A DNA stretch of 46,212 nucleotides from Parashewanella hymeniacidonis (lineage in GTDB: Bacteria; Pseudomonadota; Gammaproteobacteria; Enterobacterales; Shewanellaceae): the NCBI RefSeq assembly GCF_016900895.1, contig NZ_JAFEUN010000024.1:1-46212 (forward strand), given 5' to 3'. A program made the translations under genes and the position numbers. Positions 1 to 8,900 of the stretch are shown here, in pieces. Within the stretch, counting starts at the first letter, position 1. Each line of letters starts with the position of its first letter. The notes under the pieces are model-generated. The model did no database searches. It was given only the letters and a program-made list of their open reading frames with translations, and was not told where the DNA came from.

Positions 1-123
1 ATTCTAGTAATTGCTTTTCTTCATTGGTTAAGGATATTTCAATCATGGCTGTATGATGATCTCTTTACAGATAATTTCAAGTCTTTGTTTGAAAAAGTCG
101 CATCTTCAATGATCACGGGTATA
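1..123 (-). mobile_element. Partial IS630-like element: terminal repeat and first codons of transposase
   Basis: On the minus strand an ATG at 46-44 opens a reading frame that runs off the window edge after 15 codons (MIEISLTNEEKQLLE). It resembles the N-terminus of IS630-family transposases, where a short 'I.LT.EE...LE' strand-helix precedes the helix-turn-helix. Upstream of it, at 123-97, the minus strand reads TATACCCGTGATCATTGAAG and continues GATGC, then GACTTTTTCA. This has the form of a terminal inverted repeat starting at a TA dinucleotide, as expected for IS630/Tc1-type insertion. The same terminus recurs in the palindromic elements at 5645 and 14486. Family assignment rests on 15 residues plus the TA-type end, so it is tentative. 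A plus-strand frame open from 1 to 180 is more likely a shadow. Confidence 0.5.
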
Positions 124-250
124 TTCGCTATATGTGTTGTGATCTTTCTACCTAGGTTTCCTGTGAGTAATTATTGTTGAATGTTAGGAGATCTCTGTGC
201 GAAATGTCAGAATAAGTTCAATTTATCTCAAATTTGTGTAGAAGAGTCAG
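124..250 (+). mobile_element. End of a Tn5/IS50-type IS4-family element (remnant)
   Basis: Read on the minus strand from 250 inward, the sequence starts CTGACTCTTCTACACAAAT. This is nearly the same as the 19-bp outside end of IS50/Tn5 (CTGACTCTTATACACAAGT, from memory). Forty bases (211-250) are identical, in opposite orientation, to the IS end at 45816-45855. The sequence further inside differs from that copy, so this is probably the opposite (3') end of the same kind of element, with the 40 bp as its terminal inverted repeat. The inner part is cut at about 123 by the IS630-like end, which suggests one element inserted into the other. No transposase coding could be recognised in 124-210. Confidence 0.6.
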
Positions 251-340
251 GCTCAAGGCATGAGTGTGCTGCAATAGCCTGCTATTGCAAGCACTCAAAA
301 CGCAGAAATGAGCAGAAATAGAGGTGCTGGTGAGGTTTGC
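251..340. repeat. Fragment resembling the palindromic repeat family (hairpin core)
   Basis: The stretch 260-295 forms a nearly perfect hairpin: left arm TGAGTGTGCTGCAATAG, loop CCTG, right arm CTATTGCAAGCACTCA. It is preceded by CAAGGC and followed by an AACGCAGAAA-like tail. The arrangement 'AAGGC - hairpin - AACGNAG' also occurs in the elements at 14486, 37508 and 40441. It lies between the IS end at 250 and the truncated acetyltransferase, so it is probably a remnant of such an element cut by the IS. Assignment to the family rests on architecture more than on sequence identity. Confidence 0.4.
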
Positions 341-650
341 TTATGCCGAGTTCAGGTTAAATACATCCGCAAGATAAGCAAAGGTCGCTTTATCGGTAAC
401 TAACCGAGCAAAGCCGACCTGAGTTGAGCCTTCAAAGACACCAAAACACAATGAATTTTTAATTGACTTTTCTACGGTGCTTCTTGGAATATTTTGGCTC
501 CAATAAGCGTTTGTTGATAGAGCAGTCAGGAGACTGCTGCCAGTTACTTTGTAATACACTCAAAGACTCAAGGAACTCTTTCCCGTAAACTTGAGCTTGT
601 ATGCTTACGATACTTGGCCAATCTGAGTTAGCTATCAGTCGGACAATCAT
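341..650 (-). pseudogene. Chimeric remnant of two GNAT acetyltransferase genes
   Basis: The locus begins with an ATG at 650-648 that overlaps the tdk stop (ATGA), so it was once the second gene of a tdk operon. The first 40 or so codons ([20 protein letters not shown]...) look like a GNAT N-acetyltransferase N-terminus. The reading then has to change frame at about 525 to a second GNAT-like stretch containing NAYWSQNIPRSTVEKSI, SLCFGVFEG, QVGFARLVTD and FAYLADVF, a pattern typical of a different GNAT subfamily. That stretch stops right after DVF, before the acetyl-CoA-binding RGxG loop, at the boundary with the repeat remnant. I infer a deletion fused two neighbouring acetyltransferase genes, and the downstream half was lost to mobile-element insertion. 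No functional product is expected. Confidence 0.65.
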
Positions 651-1228
651 TTATCCCACATAAACTCTCTGAAGTGAGTACGACAAACAGATTCGTAGTT
701 TTCGTTACCGCCAATAGCGACTTGCTCGCCTTCTTTCATAACTTTACCGTCACCATCGAGACGCACAACCATATTAGCTTTGCGACCACAGTGGCAAATG
801 GTTTTTAATTCCACTAATTTGTCTGCCCACGCAAGTAAGTAGTTACTGCCAAGGAATAACTCACCTTGAAAGTCAGTACGCAAACCGTAGCATAAAACGG
901 GAATATTCATGTTATCGACGACGTGAGTGAGCTGCTTCACCTGCACTTTTGACAAAAACTGGCTCTCATCAACTAACACACAATGAATATCTTGAGATTC
1001 CATCGCATCCACAACAAGATTCACTAAATTAGTTTCTGAAGAAAAAATGCTGGCTTCTGTTTCTAAGCCAATACGAGAAGCAACTTTCCCTACACCATAG
1101 CGATTGTCAATGGCTGCAGTAAGTACTAACGTGTTCATCCCTCTTTCACGGTAGTTATATGACGACTGAAGCAGTGAAGTAGACTTGCCTGCGTTCATTG
1201 CAGAGTAATAGAAATACAGCTGAGCCAC
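647..1228 (-). CDS. tdk: Thymidine kinase
   Basis: Phosphorylates thymidine (and deoxyuridine) with ATP in the cytoplasmic pyrimidine salvage pathway. The 193-residue product opens with (V/M)[19 protein letters not shown], where the P-loop AMNAGKST binds ATP. It continues with the Walker-B-like VLVDESQFL and the zinc-binding cysteines of CHCGRKA and SVCRTHF; the glycine-rich [11 protein letters not shown] segment is also present. This is the type II (bacterial) TK fold, and E. coli Tdk is about 205 residues. I chose the GTG at 1228-1226 because the conserved AQLYFYY start follows directly and AGGGAA lies about 7 nt upstream. A longer frame reaches 1297 but adds no conserved residues. The stop overlaps the ATG of the degenerate acetyltransferase remnant. 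Confidence 0.95.
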   Translation of the reverse strand: MAQLYFYYSAMNAGKSTSLLQSSYNYRERGMNTLVLTAAIDNRYGVGKVASRIGLETEASIFSSETNLVNLVVDAMESQDIHCVLVDESQFLSKVQVKQLTHVVDNMNIPVLCYGLRTDFQGELFLGSNYLLAWADKLVELKTICHCGRKANMVVRLDGDGKVMKEGEQVAIGGNENYESVCRTHFREFMWDK

Positions 1229-1319
1229 GGTTCGATTCCCTTTGTTTTTATAGTTGGGCAATGATATCAACAAAGTGAATGTTAATACCATTGCCAAAAT
1301 AGTAAAGACTTATCATCAA

Positions 1320-2879
1320 CTACTTCGTTTTTTGAATTTTAAGGTAGATAAAGACAACAACAAATAACGCTGTACACGTTAAGAACCCTGATAATACCGA
1401 TTGCGTAAAACCAAGCACCAAGTAACCACAAAGACTGATAAATGCGACGATTAATGCATACGGCAGTTGAGTGACGACATGATCGATATGATGACAGCTT
1501 GCACCTGTAGAAGACAAAATTGTGGTATCAGAAATCGGTGAGCAATGATCACCAAACACCGCACCCGCAAGTACAGCGGAAAGCATAGGCAACATCATAG
1601 TTGAATTACTGCCCATCGCCATATCCGCAGCAATAGGCAACATAATGCCAAAAGTTCCCCAACTGGTTCCAGTTGAAAAAGCGGTGATACCGGCTAACGC
1701 AAACATCACTGCAGGAAGTAGCTCAACAGGTATTGACCCCGTAGCAATGTGAGCCAAATATTTACCAGTTTCTAATTGACCAATCACCTCAGCAATAGTC
1801 CATGCAAACAATAAAATATATATAGCAGGCAACATTGACTTAGCACCATGAATCAATGCTTTTGAAAGGTCAGAAAATGACAGCTTTTGCTTTAATGCCA
1901 AGCCAAAAGTTGTTATCAAACCTAATAATGCACCAAGCACCAATGATAGGCTTACGTCGGTCTTTTCAAAGGCTTTAATCACGCTAAACTCAATAGACTC
2001 TTTTTCAAGTGTTTGAGCACCTGTAAAAACCATGAAGAACAGTGTTGCTGCGACCAGAGTAACGATTGGTAGGAACAAACCTAATACAGAACCACTTTCT
2101 GCTTCGGGTAAATCAGCAAGGCTTCCAGGTGGCTGCCCTTTTTTCTCGTCAAACAGTTCACCCTTTTGTGCGTTACGTTCATGTTTACGCATTGGGCCAA
2201 TGTCAAAAGTAAAAATCGCAACACTCAACAACAATAATAGTGAGAAAATGGCATAAAAATTCATTGGGATCATTTCAACAAATGTCCCTAAATAGCTCGA
2301 ATTTGTCATGCCATGCGTTGCCAAAATACTTCCAATTAAGGCAATAATATATGCGCCCCAACTGGATACTGGCGAGATGACGCAAATTGGTGCGGCGGTG
2401 GAATCAAGTAAATAGGCCAGTTTGGCTCGTGAAACGTGATATCTGTCCGTTAATGGTCGTGCAACAGAACCAACCACTAAAGAGTTGAAATAATCATCGA
2501 TAAAAATGACGACACCTAAAGCCATCGTAAGCAGTTTTGCGTGACGTTTACTTTTAATTCTGGTTCTCGCCCATTGAGCGAAAGCTTTAGCACTACCACT
2601 TACCGTAATAATGGCGGTAATAGAACCCAATAAAATTAAAAATACTAAAATATATAAGTTCCAAGTGTTGATAGCACCATCAACCCAGAACAATTCAGAT
2701 ACGACTTTGACCAAAAATGAAGCTGAATTTAGGAATTCGAATTTAGTCAGCAATAAACTACCGATAACAATGCCAGCACCCAGTGATACAAGCACGCGCC
2801 TTGTAATAATGGCTAATACAATAGCCAAAAACGGCGGTATAACCGACAACGCCGAATCAGAATAAGAAAATACACTCAT
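1320..2879 (-). CDS. NhaC-family Na+/H+ antiporter
   Basis: Inner-membrane protein of 519 residues with about a dozen hydrophobic segments, exchanging Na+ for H+ (or a related organic acid/cation couple). Conserved NhaC-family traits include FIDDYFNSLVVGSVARPLTD in the middle of the first half, LDSTAAPICVISPVSSWGAYI, and the C-terminal STGTSWGTFGIMLPIA and FGDHCSPISDTTILSSTGA motifs. A hydrophilic loop near residues 225-265 links the two halves. Length is normal for the family. The start ATG at 2879-2877 has no strong Shine-Dalgarno sequence. It lies downstream of the etfBA terminator, so it is probably transcribed on its own. The exact substrate cannot be read from sequence. Confidence 0.88.
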   Translation of the reverse strand: MSVFSYSDSALSVIPPFLAIVLAIITRRVLVSLGAGIVIGSLLLTKFEFLNSASFLVKVVSELFWVDGAINTWNLYILVFLILLGSITAIITVSGSAKAFAQWARTRIKSKRHAKLLTMALGVVIFIDDYFNSLVVGSVARPLTDRYHVSRAKLAYLLDSTAAPICVISPVSSWGAYIIALIGSILATHGMTNSSYLGTFVEMIPMNFYAIFSLLLLLSVAIFTFDIGPMRKHERNAQKGELFDEKKGQPPGSLADLPEAESGSVLGLFLPIVTLVAATLFFMVFTGAQTLEKESIEFSVIKAFEKTDVSLSLVLGALLGLITTFGLALKQKLSFSDLSKALIHGAKSMLPAIYILLFAWTIAEVIGQLETGKYLAHIATGSIPVELLPAVMFALAGITAFSTGTSWGTFGIMLPIAADMAMGSNSTMMLPMLSAVLAGAVFGDHCSPISDTTILSSTGASCHHIDHVVTQLPYALIVAFISLCGYLVLGFTQSVLSGFLTCTALFVVVFIYLKIQKTK

Positions 2880-2923
2880 GATGTATAAAGTTTGAATAAA
2901 AAGTTAGCCGGATATTCAAACAC

Positions 2924-2957
2924 AAAAGGCTCCAAGATTACTATCCTAGAGCCTTTT
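2924..2957 (-). terminator. Rho-independent terminator of etfBA
   Basis: The arms AAAAGGCTC (2924-2932) and GAGCCTTTT (2949-2957) form a 9-bp stem. On the minus strand the right arm ends in a T-rich run, about 50 bases beyond the etfA stop. It separates etfBA from the antiporter gene. Confidence 0.75.
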
Positions 2958-3005
2958 AGCGTGATAAAGATCACTAATTTTTATGCAATGCAACTTAATA
3001 GTTAA

Positions 3006-3932
3006 TTAACTTAATTTTTCAGTTAACTCAGGTAAAGCCTTAAATAAATCAGCTTCTAAACCATAATCAGCGACTTGAAAGATTGGCGCTTCAGGGTCTT
3101 TGTTAATAGCAACAATAACTTTAGAGTCTTTCATTCCCGCAAGATGTTGAATTGCACCTGAGATACCAACAGCAATATATAGGTCAGGAGCAACAATTTT
3201 ACCTGTTTGCCCGACTTGCATATCGTTTGGAACAAAACCAGCATCAACAGCTGCACGCGATGCACCAACAGCTGCGCCTAATTTGTCCGCTAATTGTTCA
3301 AGAATTGCAAAATTCTCGCCACTACCCATACCGCGACCACCAGATACAATCACGCCTGCGCTACCAAGTTCAGGGTGTTCAGATTCAGTTAGCTCTTGAG
3401 AAACAAATTCCGTCGTCGCTGCTTCAGAGTTTGAAAGTGCAACTACTTCTGCACTACCTTCATTACCCACAGCTTCAAAAGCACTGACACGAACGGTCAT
3501 TACCTTTTTCGAATCATGACTTTGTACGGTTGCCATTGCATTACCAGCGTAAACAGGACGCACAAATGTGTCTGCAGATACAACTTCGATAACTTCAGAA
3601 ATTTGTGCAACATCTAACAATGCCGCTACACATGGTAATACGTCTTTACCTGTTGTAGATGCTGGCGCCAAAATGTAGTCATAATCTGAAGCAATATCTA
3701 AAACTACCTTAGATACGTTTTGCGCTAGTTGAGCTGAGTATTCAGCCGAGTCAACAACAATAACTTTATTCACACCTGTTAATGTTTTTGCTGAATTCGC
3801 TGCTGCGCCACATTCATGACCAACAACTAATACATGTACGTCACCGCCAATCGCTTTTGCTGCTGCAACTGTTTTAGCCGTATCAAGCTTAAGGCTGGCA
3901 TTATCGTGTTCTGCTAATACTAAAATCGCCAT
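3006..3932 (-). CDS. etfA: Electron transfer flavoprotein subunit alpha
   Basis: Alpha subunit (308 residues) of the FAD-containing heterodimer that takes electrons from acyl-CoA and other dehydrogenases and passes them to ETF:quinone oxidoreductase. The C-terminal FAD domain is clear: [62 protein letters not shown] and the adenine-contacting [18 protein letters not shown]. The N-terminal domain begins [11 protein letters not shown]. The start directly follows the etfB stop (TAAATG), with AAAGGTGA upstream of the ATG inside the end of etfB, so the two are translationally coupled. A terminator follows at 2924-2957. Confidence 0.96.
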   Translation of the reverse strand: MAILVLAEHDNASLKLDTAKTVAAAKAIGGDVHVLVVGHECGAAANSAKTLTGVNKVIVVDSAEYSAQLAQNVSKVVLDIASDYDYILAPASTTGKDVLPCVAALLDVAQISEVIEVVSADTFVRPVYAGNAMATVQSHDSKKVMTVRVSAFEAVGNEGSAEVVALSNSEAATTEFVSQELTESEHPELGSAGVIVSGGRGMGSGENFAILEQLADKLGAAVGASRAAVDAGFVPNDMQVGQTGKIVAPDLYIAVGISGAIQHLAGMKDSKVIVAINKDPEAPIFQVADYGLEADLFKALPELTEKLS

Positions 3933-4682
3933 TTAGATCACCTTTGCTTCGTTTTGTAATTTTTCGACTAATTCATCTACAGATGAAACCATAATACCCG
4001 CTTCACGAGCAGCAGGAGGCGTCACTTTCAATACGGTTTGATGTTCTTTTAGCTCAATGCCTAAATCATCAATAGACATCACCTCTAGTGGCTTACGCTT
4101 AGCTTTCATAATGTCAGGCAGTTTTGCGTAGCGAGGTTCGTTCAAGCGTAAATCAGTTGTGATCACAGCAGGAAGCGGCATTGCTAATGTTTGAAGGCCA
4201 CCATCAACTTCACGAGTAACCACAGCTTTGCCGTCTTCAATTTTTACTTCAGAAGCAAACGTTGCTTGTGGCATATCCGTTAATGCCGCAAACATTTGAC
4301 CTGTTTGATTATTATCACCATCAATCGATTGCTTACCAAACAATACAATATCTGCATTTTCTTGAGCTTGAATCGATTTTAAAATCTTCGCTAATGAAAG
4401 TGGTACTAACTCTTTATCAGTATCAACTTGAATACCTCGGTCCGCACCCAGTGCCATAGCTGTTCTCATTTGCTCTTGAACCACTTTAGGGCCAATGCTT
4501 ACAACAACAACTTCAGAAACAACGCCAGCTTCTTTCAATCGGACAGCTTCTTCAACTGCAATTTCACAAAACGGGTTGATTGCCATTTTCAGGTTTGCTG
4601 TATCCACTTTCGTGTTATCAGCATTTACCCTGACCTTTACATTGGCATCGACGACGCGCTTCACTGGTACCAATACTTTCAT
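3933..4682 (-). CDS. etfB: Electron transfer flavoprotein subunit beta
   Basis: Beta subunit (249 residues, the usual length) of ETF, which holds AMP and docks the partner dehydrogenases. It begins MKVLVPVKRVVDANVKV. It carries the family signature around AINPFCEIAVEEAVRLKE and GPKVVQEQMRTAMALGADRGIQV, and the recognition-loop region VDGGLQTLAMPLPAVITTDLRLNEPRYA. It is first in the two-gene etfBA operon, with no gap before etfA. A promoter/operator-like region about 100 bases upstream (4782-4806) suggests control by a dyad-binding regulator of fatty-acid or branched-chain amino-acid catabolism. Confidence 0.96.
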   Translation of the reverse strand: MKVLVPVKRVVDANVKVRVNADNTKVDTANLKMAINPFCEIAVEEAVRLKEAGVVSEVVVVSIGPKVVQEQMRTAMALGADRGIQVDTDKELVPLSLAKILKSIQAQENADIVLFGKQSIDGDNNQTGQMFAALTDMPQATFASEVKIEDGKAVVTREVDGGLQTLAMPLPAVITTDLRLNEPRYAKLPDIMKAKRKPLEVMSIDDLGIELKEHQTVLKVTPPAAREAGIMVSSVDELVEKLQNEAKVI

Positions 4683-4780
4683 AGGGCTTCCTTTATTAAA
4701 GCTTAAGGGTATTTTGAGGATGACTTTTGACTATCAGCACACCAAAATACAATTAGTCATAGTGTTATTGCGCATCACTT

Positions 4781-4806
4781 TATAACTTGTTGACGTTTAC
4801 GTCAAC
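4781..4806 (-). promoter_or_regulatory. etfB promoter candidate with overlapping palindromic operator
   Basis: A palindrome GTTGACGTTTACGTCAAC (4789-4806; only the central pair of A/T positions breaks symmetry) lies about 110 bases upstream of etfB. On the minus strand its TTGACG also serves as a -35 hexamer, and TAAAGT follows 17 bases later as a possible -10. A dyad over the -35 and spacer is the geometry used by MerR-family regulators. From memory it resembles the LiuR-type operator of gammaproteobacteria, whose regulon often includes etfBA. The regulator assignment is inference. Confidence 0.5.
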
Positions 4807-5193
4807 TAACGCCAGGTGAATACTCAGATCATCTGACCTGCTAAAAGTAATGGCACCTCCGAAGTTGAAAATGGAGCACTTACCTGCTTGTTAGAGATTG
4901 CGACTCATACATCGATGAGCAGAGGTGACTCATTTACCAATTAAAAAAGAAAAGTAAATTCAAGTAAGGTTAGTTGATAATAATAAATATTGAATGAATT
5001 ATTTATTTCACATTTTTTAAATTTTAAATACTTTTTTACTATTTAAAATTATCAATAATTCTGAAACTATTTTTATTAATTAAATAAGCACATTAGTGTT
5101 TGCTAAAATATAAATTACAACATATTATATATTTTGATAAATTTATAACCTTAGTTTTAAACTTAAATTAAATATAAAAACGGAACTGAAAAT
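4807..5193. other. Intergenic region, strongly AT-rich near the hns start
   Basis: No gene is supported between the etfB promoter and the H-NS gene. The last 230 bases (about 4950-5190) are almost entirely A/T with repeated A- and T-tracts, the composition of curved DNA. H-NS-family proteins bind such DNA and commonly repress their own promoters this way, so autoregulation is plausible. The part 4830-4940 is of more ordinary composition and I see no recognisable RNA or open frame in it. Confidence 0.45.
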
Positions 5194-5586
5194 ATGAGCG
5201 ACTTTTTAGAAATTTTAACCCATGGACGCCGTTTTAAAGCAGCCGTAAAAGATTTATCTATTGAAGAGCTTGAAGATTTAGCAACTAAACTAGATAAAAT
5301 TATTGTAGAGCGAAAAGAGCTCGCTGAATTAGAGTCAAAAGCAAACGCAGAGCGCGATGCAAAAATTGAAGCTATTCGTAAGCAAATGGAAGAAATCGGC
5401 CTTTCAGTTGACGATTTAGGTGATGTAAAATCGGCGCCTAAAAAACGTGCCCCTCGTCCACCTAAATACGAAATAACTGTTGATGGTGAGACTATCCGTT
5501 GGACAGGCCAGGGTCGCATGCCAACCGTATTTAAAAGTGAAGTTGATAGCGGCAAATCTTTAGATGATTTTTTAATACAAGAATAA
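5194..5586 (+). CDS. hns: H-NS family nucleoid-associated protein
   Basis: A 130-residue DNA-bridging, xenogeneic-silencing protein. Residues 1-65 form the charged, helical oligomerisation region (MSDFLEILTHGRRFKAAVKD, then a coiled coil rich in E/K/A), followed by a basic linker (SAPKKRAPRPPKY). Residues 90-130 are the DNA-binding domain, with WTGQGRMP at 103-110; the QGR of this loop inserts into the AT minor groove. The end GKSLDDFLIQE matches the family terminus. It is monocistronic: a 500-base AT-rich upstream region precedes it and a terminator follows within 20 bases. It could equally be named stpA-like; the family is certain. Confidence 0.92.
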   Translation: MSDFLEILTHGRRFKAAVKDLSIEELEDLATKLDKIIVERKELAELESKANAERDAKIEAIRKQMEEIGLSVDDLGDVKSAPKKRAPRPPKYEITVDGETIRWTGQGRMPTVFKSEVDSGKSLDDFLIQE

Positions 5587-5601
5587 AATCACTCTTCATT
5601 T

Positions 5602-5632
5602 AAAAAGGTCCAATAATGATGGGCCTTTTTTA
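5602..5632 (+). terminator. Rho-independent terminator of hns
   Basis: AAAAAGGTCC pairs with GGGCCTTTTT across a 9-base loop, followed by a T run. It begins 16 bases after the hns stop. Confidence 0.8.
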
Positions 5633-5644
5633 ATGCCTGAATAA

Positions 5645-5839
5645 TATACCCGTGCTATCTCAATATGCAGCAATTCAGCGAGAATTAAGGCGATTAAACT
5701 CGCATTTAGTGGGCTTTTCAGCGTCCATTCTACTTTGTTGCAACAACTCGAATTAGATCCATTGGCTCTTCATTTTTCGCCTCGAATAATGAACTCTGAA
5801 ATTGCCCTGAAAGCTGAATATTGAAGTTTCACGGGTATA
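5645..5839. repeat. MITE-like palindromic element, copy 1 (195 bp)
   Basis: The left end TATACCCGTG(N4)CTCAATAT and the right end, read on the other strand, TATACCCGTG(N4)TTCAATAT form terminal inverted repeats. The right 150 bases are homologous to the copy at 14486-14738: both contain ACTCGCA, then GTGG(G/A)CTT(T/C)TCAGCG, TTCT(A/T)CTTTGTT and AACTCGAA in the same order and spacing. The ends also match the IS630-like terminus at the left edge of the window. The element has no coding capacity and sits between the hns terminator and the amidohydrolase gene. Confidence 0.75.
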
Positions 5840-5937
5840 AATCAACTTTGTTCAAAAATGGTTACAAAAAAACCTTCTATTAACACTTCCGTATCGAGTA
5901 TGCTAGTTCTTCCCCTAATCAACTCTCACACGGAACA

Positions 5938-8900
5938 ATGATAAATAAAAGCAAAGTGATTACCACAATTGCAGGCGCTACGCTAGTTTCAGCCAATTTT
6001 GCCTATGCCAGTGTGCCTATTGTACAGCCAAACAACAAACTCACCGCCTATACCCACGCCACTATTTATGTTGCTCCGAACAAGCAGTTAAAAAATGCAA
6101 CATTGTTGGTTCAAAATAATCGCGTAAAAGCTATTTTAAAAGATAATGATGTACCAACTGATGCTTTTGCAGTTGATCTTACTGGTTATACTATTTACCC
6201 AGGCTTTATCGATCCGATTTCTGAGTATTCAATCAACTTCAAATACCCGGAAAATAAAGCTAAGAAACCAATTTACGATATAAAAAGAATTGGTGGTAAT
6301 GCTGAAAACTCAGCCATTCATTCAGAGATGGAATGGTACTCAGTTGTTGAGCCTGAAACTAAAAAAGCAAAAGCTTGGATTAAAAATGGCTTTACGAGTG
6401 TTCAGTCCGCAAAGCTGGACGGCATAATTCAGGGCCGAGGCGTTTCAATTTCATTATCTAATAACATTGCTAACGAAATTATTTATAACGCTCGAACTAA
6501 TCAATTTATGTCGTTTAATAAAGGCAGCTCTAAACAAGATTACCCAGCGTCATTGATGGGTTCGATCGCTTTATTAAGACAAACACTTTCGGATGCTAAT
6601 TGGTACAACGCCAATTATTCAAAATCTGGAACAGTAAGTTCACCAAATAATATTGAATTTAATGCTGCATTAGAAAAGTTGAATAACCTTGATAAGCAGA
6701 AAATTATATTTGAAACGAAGAACTTAAATAGTCAATTACGTGCTGCTAGATTACTTTCAGAATTTGAATTATCGTCAATTCAAGTTGCAACAGGTAAAGA
6801 ATATAGCCGAATTGATGAAGTAAAAGCATTAAACTATTCATTGGTTGTTCCTTTAAACTTCCCTAAAGCACCAAGTGTTATTGATGCAGATGCGGCAACA
6901 GAAGTTAGTCTTGCTGATTTAAGACATTGGGAACGTGCTCCATCAAACCCTGCAGCCCTTGAAAAGTCAGATGTTCAGTTTGCTTTCACAATGAAAGGGA
7001 TTCAAAACAAGGATTTTTGGCCACAGCTCAAAAAAGCGATTGATGCAGGATTATCAAAAGAAGCCGCCCTTGCCGCATTAACGACTAATGCAGCAGAAAT
7101 TGCTCAAATCGACGACATTGCAGGACAACTGAAACCTGGGTACATGGCCGACTTTGTGATTACCAAAGGTGATATTTTTGAAGACGGCAAAATTTACAGT
7201 GTGTTCACTCAAGGCCAAGAGCATAAGTTCGCAGATCGTAATAAAGATCAGGTTGTTGGTGAGTATCAGCTGCAAATCAATCAACTCGACTTTAGCCTTG
7301 AAATTGAACAAGCGAAAAAACTCAAGGCTGATCTAACGATTGGTGAAAAACAAGTGCCATTGAAGAATGTAAAGTTCAAAAGTGGTCGCTTAACTTTCAC
7401 AGCTGACTTAATGGACGCAGGTTATGCTGGCACCAATCGCTTTGTACTTTGGCTCGACGAAAATGAGCTGGGCGGACGCATGGAAACAGCATCAGGTGAA
7501 ATCGTTAACGTAGCAGCAGCTCGAACTGATGATACGACTGAACCAAAAGCAAAAGGTAAAGAAGAGGCAGAAGCAACTGAATACGTCAGTAAGCTGACTC
7601 ATCCAAATGTTGGGTATGGTTTAGCTGCATTGCCTAAATCAGAAAATCTACACATCAAAAATGCAACGATTTGGACTTCTGAAAAAGATAGCGTTCTTGA
7701 AAATACCGACATCATCATTGCAGACGGTAAGATTGATGAAATTGGTCAATCGCTCTCTACACCACGTGGCTATAAAGTGATTGATGGTTCAGGTAAGCAT
7801 GTCACAGCGGGTATTATTGATGAGCACTCACACATTGCCATCAACGGCGGTGTAAATGAAGGCACATATTCTGTTACTTCCGAAGTTCGTATCGGTGATG
7901 TCGTCAACCCTGATGATGTTTCTATTTACCGTGCGCTTGCAGGTGGTGTTACCAGTGCTCAGCTATTACATGGCAGTGCAAACCCAATTGGCGGTCAAGC
8001 TCAATACATCAAGATGAAATGGGGTGAAACGGCTGAGAACCTGAAATTTGATCATGCACAAGCCAGCATTAAATTCGCTCTGGGTGAAAACGTTAAACAA
8101 ACTCATTGGGGAGACAAGTACAGTCGTCGTTTCCCTAAAAGCCGTATGGGTGTCGATACGCTATTCAGACAAACATTTGATGCAGCTAAAGAATATCAAG
8201 CTGAAAAAGCACAATATGATGACTTACGCCGTAGTTCGAAGCGCAAAGTCGTTGCACCAAGAACAGATTATCGTTTAGAAGCGGTTTCAGAGATCTTAAA
8301 TGATAAGCGTGATATCCATATTCACTCTTATATTGGTTCTGAAATCTTAATGTTCTTAGAAGTTGCTAAAGCTTACGACTTTAAAGTTAAAACCTTTACT
8401 CACGTACTTGAAGGCTACAAAGTTGCTGAAGAGCTTGCTGAACATGGCGCTGGAGCTTCAACGTTCTCAGATTGGTGGGCTTATAAATTTGAAGTTTATG
8501 ATGCCATTCCACAAAACACCTGTTTAATGAACAACAAAGGTGTAGTGACTTCAATCAATTCCGATGACTACTCAATGCAACGTCGATTAAATCAAGAAGC
8601 GGCTAAATCAATCCTCTATTGCGATATGAGTGAAGCTGATGCTTGGAAGATGGTAACCATCAACCCAGCAATACAGTTAGGTGTTGAAAAGTACGTTGGT
8701 TCAATCAAAGAAGGCAAAATGGCTGATCTCGTATTATGGAGCGACAAACCATTATCTGTTTATGCAAAAGCTGAAAAAGTGTGGGTTGAAGGCACACGCT
8801 ATTTCGATAAAGAGCAAGATTTGAAAGCTCAAAAAGACGTTGCAGCAGAAAGACAAGCCTTGATGCAAAAGATTCTGAACAGTGGTCAAAAAGCCAAACA

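Noticed and set aside
1-180. Plus-strand frame open for 60 codons ending at 180, with two hydrophobic stretches, looking like the C-terminus of a membrane protein
   Set aside because: It runs across the IS630-like terminal repeat and in antisense over the transposase start, so it is most likely a chance frame.
5163-5555. Minus-strand frame of 130 codons opposite the H-NS gene
   Set aside because: The plus-strand frame has a complete H-NS domain structure; the antisense frame is Ser/Ile-rich noise.
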